DNA from: Treponema sp.
Lineage (GTDB): Bacteria; Spirochaetota; Spirochaetia; Treponematales; Breznakiellaceae
Assembly: GCA_031281685.1 (NCBI GenBank)
Contig: JAITFA010000114.1
Coordinates: 1 to 8,836, forward strand
DNA length: 8,836 nt
Direction: 5' to 3'
Position numbers and translations under genes: made by a program. Shown in pieces: positions 6,530 to 8,836 of the stretch. Under the pieces are notes generated by a model, which was not told the origin of the DNA, ran no database searches, and was given only the letters and a program-made list of their open reading frames with translations. Positions within the stretch are counted from its first letter, which is position 1. Each line of letters opens with the position of its first letter.

Positions 6530-8083
6530 TTACACGAGTACCACCTTATACCCGAACACATCCTGAAACAAATCGGCTTTTTGTTCCAGTCCGATAAGCT
6601 CAAGGCTCAGGTCAAGGTTACCCTGGACGTGCAGCACGATACGCGAATTTGCGCGTTCAACCGTAAGGCGCTTAATCTGCTGGGAATGGCCGCGATCAAG
6701 GGCGTCGGCAACGCGGAGCAGGGCTGCCATCTTGAGTACCAGTATCTGATCCCCGGGCGGGAGCATACGGTAAACAATCTCCTCGGTGTCTGAAGGTATT
6801 TTCCCCCGATGATAACGGATCACGGCGGCTATGATATCGAGTTCATCACGTTGAAGCCCAAAAATTTCGGAATGAGCCACGATGTACGCCCCGTGCTTGT
6901 GATGGTCAGCGGCGGTGATGAACATACCGATATCGTGGAGCATGGCCGCTACCTCAAGGAGCCGGCGTTCCCGCTTCTTCATGCCGTGTTCAAGCGATAG
7001 GGCGTCAAAGAGCCGCAGGCTGATGCCTGTTACCTCACGACTGTGCGCCTCATCGTAGCGGTACTTCTTGCCGAGGGCGGCTGCCGACGCAATGATCTGG
7101 GAGTAGAATTCCTCCTGTAGCTCGGAGTCAACGCCAAGCGCGATGTCAATAAGCAGCCCCTCGCGGATAGACACGTCCGGCACCACGACCTGTGTCGCGG
7201 TGGTCTGTTCAAGGAACTGACGGTACATGAGCAATCCGGGTACAAAGCCTTCCGCCACGGTATACGAGATATGCAGATTCCTGACGATTTCTTCTATAGA
7301 CGAGTTCCGCACCTTCTCAACAAAGCCGGTAAACTCTTCCCTCTCAATGAGCCGGCACCGCGCATTGAGACATCTGCCGATGAAACCAGATGCTACGCGG
7401 GCGTCCGATCCGGTCATAACCAGGGTTTTGACATGGGTAATATCCATCTCAAAGAAAAACGCGGTGTGCCGTATCTGTTCGTTCAGATACCGGTTGCCGT
7501 TTCGCTCGAAATCGCCGGCATGACGCGCCTGCTCGTCGAGGATGATCGTGCCAACGTGCAGACTGTGCGCCCCGACCATTTTACCGTGCCGCAGGAGCAT
7601 AATCTCCGTGGACCCGCCGCCAATGTCAATGATCATGGTGTTTGACTGCCAGAACTTTGGCAGATCGTGTTTAAGGGCAAAGCGCGTCGCCAGATACATG
7701 AGCCGGTTCTCTTCAATGCCGTCAACGATGTTGATAAGAAAGCCGGTTTCCCGCTGCACACGATCTACGATGATGTCGCGATTTCGCGCCGCACGGAACG
7801 CGCTGGTAGCGATCACCCGCGTATCCGTGTTGCCAATGCCCCAGCCCGCCAGCAGTTCACGGTAAAACTGTAAGACCGACAGGCACTCCAGAAACGACTC
7901 CCGCGAAACCTTGCCGGAGGTAAACACGTCCCGCCCCAGGCTCACGGGCTTTTCAGCGCGGTCCAGCTCCCGCCACGTTCTGTCTTCCGCGATCTCCGCG
8001 ATGAGCAGTCTGATACTGGTGGAACCAATTTCGAGGATCGCCCGCAACCGCGCAAAACCGCCGCCTGTTTCTTTGTCAGTCAT
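6530..8083 (-). CDS. ppx: Ppx/GppA family phosphatase (exopolyphosphatase or pppGpp phosphatase) with C-terminal HD domain
   Basis: A 517-residue protein matching the long, two-part form (E. coli Ppx and GppA are similar in size). Residues about 12-310 are the ASKHA-fold phosphatase: phosphate loop ILEIGSTSIRLL (16-27), ATSAFRAARN (92-101), the catalytic-glutamate region DGIEENRLMYLAT (121-133), second phosphate loop IIDIGGGSTEIML (151-163) and TGSDARV (224-230). Residues about 330-517 are an HD-type metal-binding domain with H347, H383-D384 (AAMLHDIGMF), H397, H404, H425 and D460. The product releases phosphate from polyphosphate ends, or hydrolyses pppGpp; sequence alone does not separate these. 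Pairing with ppk1, 8 nt downstream, favours polyphosphate. An unusual point is E18 where the best-known members have Asp (I-D-L-G-S-N). No clear Shine-Dalgarno is seen, and no in-frame Met lies closer to the conserved core. 'ppx' is the family symbol; gppA is the alternative. Confidence 0.93.
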   Translation of the reverse strand: MTDKETGGGFARLRAILEIGSTSIRLLIAEIAEDRTWRELDRAEKPVSLGRDVFTSGKVSRESFLECLSVLQFYRELLAGWGIGNTDTRVIATSAFRAARNRDIIVDRVQRETGFLINIVDGIEENRLMYLATRFALKHDLPKFWQSNTMIIDIGGGSTEIMLLRHGKMVGAHSLHVGTIILDEQARHAGDFERNGNRYLNEQIRHTAFFFEMDITHVKTLVMTGSDARVASGFIGRCLNARCRLIEREEFTGFVEKVRNSSIEEIVRNLHISYTVAEGFVPGLLMYRQFLEQTTATQVVVPDVSIREGLLIDIALGVDSELQEEFYSQIIASAAALGKKYRYDEAHSREVTGISLRLFDALSLEHGMKKRERRLLEVAAMLHDIGMFITAADHHKHGAYIVAHSEIFGLQRDELDIIAAVIRYHRGKIPSDTEEIVYRMLPPGDQILVLKMAALLRVADALDRGHSQQIKRLTVERANSRIVLHVQGNLDLSLELIGLEQKADLFQDVFGYKVVLV

Positions 8084-8094
8084 GTTTTATAGTT

Positions 8095-8394
8095 TCATCC
8101 ACACGTCCGCACAAGGGTCAGTACCTCCCGCCTGAAGACCCAAACGTAACCCACAGAATTTTCCCGTTGCGCTGCTCCCTGAACAGCCTCTCGTATAGTG
8201 GCGCTATCCAACCGGATGATGGACTTCAATCTACCCCCGTCCGAGTTCAATCTACTCCCGGCGAACTTCAATCTACCCCCGTCCGAGTCTAATCTACTCC
8301 CGGCGAACTTCAATCTACCTTCGGTGGAGTTATATCGTCTGACACCAATGTCTCTGACACTGCCGTTTAATCCTGCGCCCTGGGGTTTCCACAC
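8095..8394 (-). CDS. Doubtful repeat-bearing reading frame upstream of ppx
   Basis: A 99-codon frame from a GTG at 8394 to TGA at 8097-8095, 11 nt before ppx. It reads through the 21-bp array as alternating heptapeptides RLKFAGS and RL(D/N)SDGG, flanked by unrecognised sequence. Because the unit is 21 bp, every frame through the repeats tends to stay open on both strands; the plus strand gives FNLPPSE/FNLLPAN heptads. The frame starts and ends within the two copies of a flanking direct repeat. No ribosome site is evident. I recognise no family. It could be a true small repeat protein co-transcribed with ppx, but an artefact of the repeat is more likely. Confidence 0.15.
   Translation of the reverse strand: MWKPQGAGLNGSVRDIGVRRYNSTEGRLKFAGSRLDSDGGRLKFAGSRLNSDGGRLKSIIRLDSATIREAVQGAAQRENSVGYVWVFRREVLTLVRTCG
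8098..8137. repeat. Imperfect direct repeat, copy 1
   Basis: This copy holds TCCACACGTCCGC (8098-8110), 7 variable bases, then TCAGTACC (8118-8125) and a further similar stretch to 8137. The same blocks in the same order recur at 8388-8433 with 14 bases between them. The pair brackets the 21-bp tandem array and suggests an old duplication whose copies have diverged. Confidence 0.6.
8118..8225 (-). pseudogene. Possible decayed gene tail
   Basis: One minus-strand frame, bounded by stops, gives 35 residues that read like the end of a real protein, with APLYERLFREQRNGKILW, then VTFGSSGGRY and a TGA at 8120-8118. It has no start codon because an in-frame stop lies in the tandem repeat just upstream. 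It shares E-R-x4-Q-R-(N/S)-G-K with the frame entering the right edge (8746-8835), and the DNA matches at 15 of 17 positions (8159-8175 against 8793-8809). Two other frames are also open here, so the coding claim is weak. The DNA similarity between the two sites is the firmer observation. Confidence 0.2.
8225..8329. repeat. Five 21-bp tandem repeats upstream of the ppx-ppk operon
   Basis: Units start at 8225, 8246, 8267, 8288 and 8309. Units 1 and 3 are identical (TTCAATCTACCCCCGTCCGA plus G). Units 2 and 4 form a second type ending CTCCCGGCGAAC and differ only in their first bases. Unit 5 is more diverged. All five share AATCTAC. There is thus a 42-bp higher-order repeat, as from duplication of a pair. 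The 21-bp period is two helical turns and also seven codons, so the array could be a set of protein-binding sites, a minisatellite, or coding for heptapeptides. It lies 142-246 bp upstream of the ppx start. Confidence 0.9.
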
Positions 8395-8433
8395 GTCCGC
8401 TAAGGCGCAACTTATCAGTACCCCTGTCTAAAG
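8388..8433. repeat. Imperfect direct repeat, copy 2
   Basis: TCCACACGTCCGC (8388-8400), then 14 bases, TCAGTACC (8415-8422) and a similar stretch to 8433. It is the partner of 8098-8137, longer by a net of about 6 bases, mostly in the middle spacer. Between this repeat and the small membrane gene (8434-8505) I see only the left set of short repeated words described at 8460-8489. Confidence 0.6.
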
Positions 8434-8459
8434 CAAGGGCTTGTAACTTGGGCTGATTG

Positions 8460-8489
8460 TTCGACCTTGTACCAGACGTTTTTACCCTT
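8460..8489. repeat. Left flank words (A-B-C) of the small-gene cassette
   Basis: Reading the plus strand: TTCGACCTTGTA (8460-8471), TACCAGAC (8470-8477) and TTTTACCCTT (8480-8489). All three recur at 8709-8743 on the other side of the small gene, each in the same orientation but in the opposite order. The 12-, 8- and 10-base matches are exact. Confidence 0.6.
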
Positions 8490-8505
8490 TATTTGTATTG
8501 ACTAA

Positions 8506-8709
8506 CTATCTCCCGTGCCTGTCAATTATCCGGTCATACTTTCTGTTTTCTTCTTCTAATAATTGCAAACGAATCTTTTCCCGCTCCAGCTTTAGTTTTA
8601 AAACTTTTTCCTCTTGCTTTAGCTTTTTGGTCTTATACCCAAAAAAGCATATAACACCCGGCAAGCCAATAAACAAGCATAATGCCCCTACTATCGGAAC
8701 TATATTCAT
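8506..8709 (-). CDS. Small membrane protein with cytoplasmic coiled coil (PspB-like topology)
   Basis: A 67-residue protein. Residues 3-24 (around VPIVGALCLFIGLPGVICFF) form a single membrane helix. A basic KTKKLK follows, then a charged, leucine-spaced helix (about 30-60; KVLKLKLEREKIRLQLLEEE) likely to form a coiled coil, ending DRIIDRHGR. Size and layout match PspB-type phage-shock membrane proteins, but sequence identity is not evident and no pspC or pspA lies beside it, so the family name is only a suggestion. The gene is visibly richer in A+T than the ppx-ppk and transporter genes. It has a strong ribosome site (AGGAG, 9 nt before the ATG) and its own promoter. Repeated words on both flanks suggest an acquired or duplicated cassette. 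Confidence 0.7.
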   Translation of the reverse strand: MNIVPIVGALCLFIGLPGVICFFGYKTKKLKQEEKVLKLKLEREKIRLQLLEEENRKYDRIIDRHGR

Positions 8710-8743
8710 TTTACCCTTCTCCTACCAGACTTTCGACCTTGTA
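8709..8743. repeat. Right flank words (C-B-A) of the small-gene cassette
   Basis: TTTTACCCTT (8709-8718), TACCAGAC (8723-8730) and TTCGACCTTGTA (8732-8743) repeat those at 8460-8489, in reversed order but the same orientation. Here they overlap the leader, ribosome site and -10 region of the small gene, so some of the similarity may reflect a copied promoter/leader. Confidence 0.6.
8714..8723 (-). promoter_or_regulatory. Strong ribosome binding site of the small membrane gene
   Basis: On the minus strand AGGAGAAGGG ends 4 nt before the ATG at 8709, and AGGAG itself is 9 nt away. It is one of only two convincing Shine-Dalgarno sites in the window and supports this short frame as a translated gene. 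Confidence 0.75.
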
Positions 8744-8771
8744 TACTAAGCTACCTTTATCTCCGGGTCAA
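8743..8771 (-). promoter_or_regulatory. Candidate promoter of the small membrane gene
   Basis: On the minus strand TTGACC (8771-8766, five of six matches) is followed by a 17-bp spacer and TAGTAT (8748-8743, four of six). Initiation near 8736 would give a leader of about 27 nt that contains the strong ribosome site. The promoter overlaps the end of the upstream partial frame. Confidence 0.5.
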
Positions 8772-8835
8772 CAAGAGGATTCCCAGCCCATCTTTTGCCG
8801 CTGCGCTGCCCTATAAGACATCGTTCAAGACCCTC
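8746..8835 (-). CDS. Possible C-terminal end of an upstream gene (partial, off the right edge)
   Basis: Only one of the three minus-strand frames stays open from the window edge. It gives 29 residues including GQRSGKRWAGNPLVDPEIK, then VA and a TAG at 8748-8746. The composition looks protein-like, but the piece is too short to identify. Its QRSGK stretch resembles QRNGK in the decayed tail at 8118-8225. The stop overlaps the -10 of the next gene. It could be chance at this length. Confidence 0.3.
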   Translation of the reverse strand, partial: EGLERCLIGQRSGKRWAGNPLVDPEIKVA

Positions 8836-8836
8836 T

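Noticed and set aside
8086..8114. TTGTGC-17 bp-TATAAA as a ppx promoter on the minus strand
   Set aside because: The -35 box matches only three of six, and the -10 ends 2 nt before the ATG, so transcription would start inside the coding sequence.
8225..8329. CRISPR array
   Set aside because: The units abut with no unique spacers between them, are only 21 bp, and there are no cas genes.
8198..8431. Plus-strand frame with FNLPPSE/FNLLPAN heptads
   Set aside because: It stays open mainly because the repeat unit is 21 bp. It begins with GTG, has no ribosome site, and equally open frames exist on the other strand.

Overview
The window suggests a spirochaete, most likely a Treponema-like host-associated lineage. 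The clues are the style of the exported proteins (an outer-membrane-type protein with a short signal ending in LFAQ, and a binding protein whose mature region begins near ARGSQSG), moderate G+C, and short repeat-rich accessory DNA beside housekeeping genes. This placement comes from sequence style, not from a marker gene, and is moderate at best.

Layout. Positions 1-708 (minus) hold the N-terminal 236 codons of an exported, probably outer-membrane beta-barrel protein that runs off the left edge. Its near-perfect promoter sits so close to the start codon that the mRNA should be almost leaderless. The divergent gap 709-1085 also holds a weak minus-strand reading frame, a triplet of 11-bp direct repeats that looks like an operator for an OmpR/PhoB-type regulator, and a strong promoter facing right. 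That promoter drives a three-gene operon at 1086-4428: a family-5 peptide-type binding protein and two DppB/DppC-type permeases. No ATPase genes follow.

The transport operon ends tail-to-tail, with a 4-nt stop-codon overlap, against a minus-strand operon (8083 down to 4425). That operon encodes a Ppx/GppA-type phosphatase with an HD domain and polyphosphate kinase PPK1, so the breakdown and synthesis of polyphosphate (or the related stringent-response nucleotide chemistry) are co-transcribed, 8 nt apart.

Upstream of ppx, 8084-8836 looks like accessory mosaic DNA. It holds five 21-bp tandem repeats flanked by an imperfect direct repeat of about 40 bp, coding-like remnants, and an A+T-rich gene for a 67-residue membrane/coiled-coil protein with PspB-like topology, with its own promoter and a strong ribosome site. 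That gene is bracketed by three short words repeated in reversed order. At the right edge lies the possible C-terminal end of another minus-strand gene.

How it fits together. The firm content is nutrient uptake (binding protein plus permeases) and phosphate-polymer metabolism. The 11-bp repeat operator hints that transport is under two-component control, possibly phosphate-related given its neighbours, but that link is inference. I found no RNA gene, CRISPR array, transposase or complete mobile element, and no convincing novel multi-gene system. The most unusual material is the repeat-rich segment 8095-8836 and the regulatory gap 709-1085.
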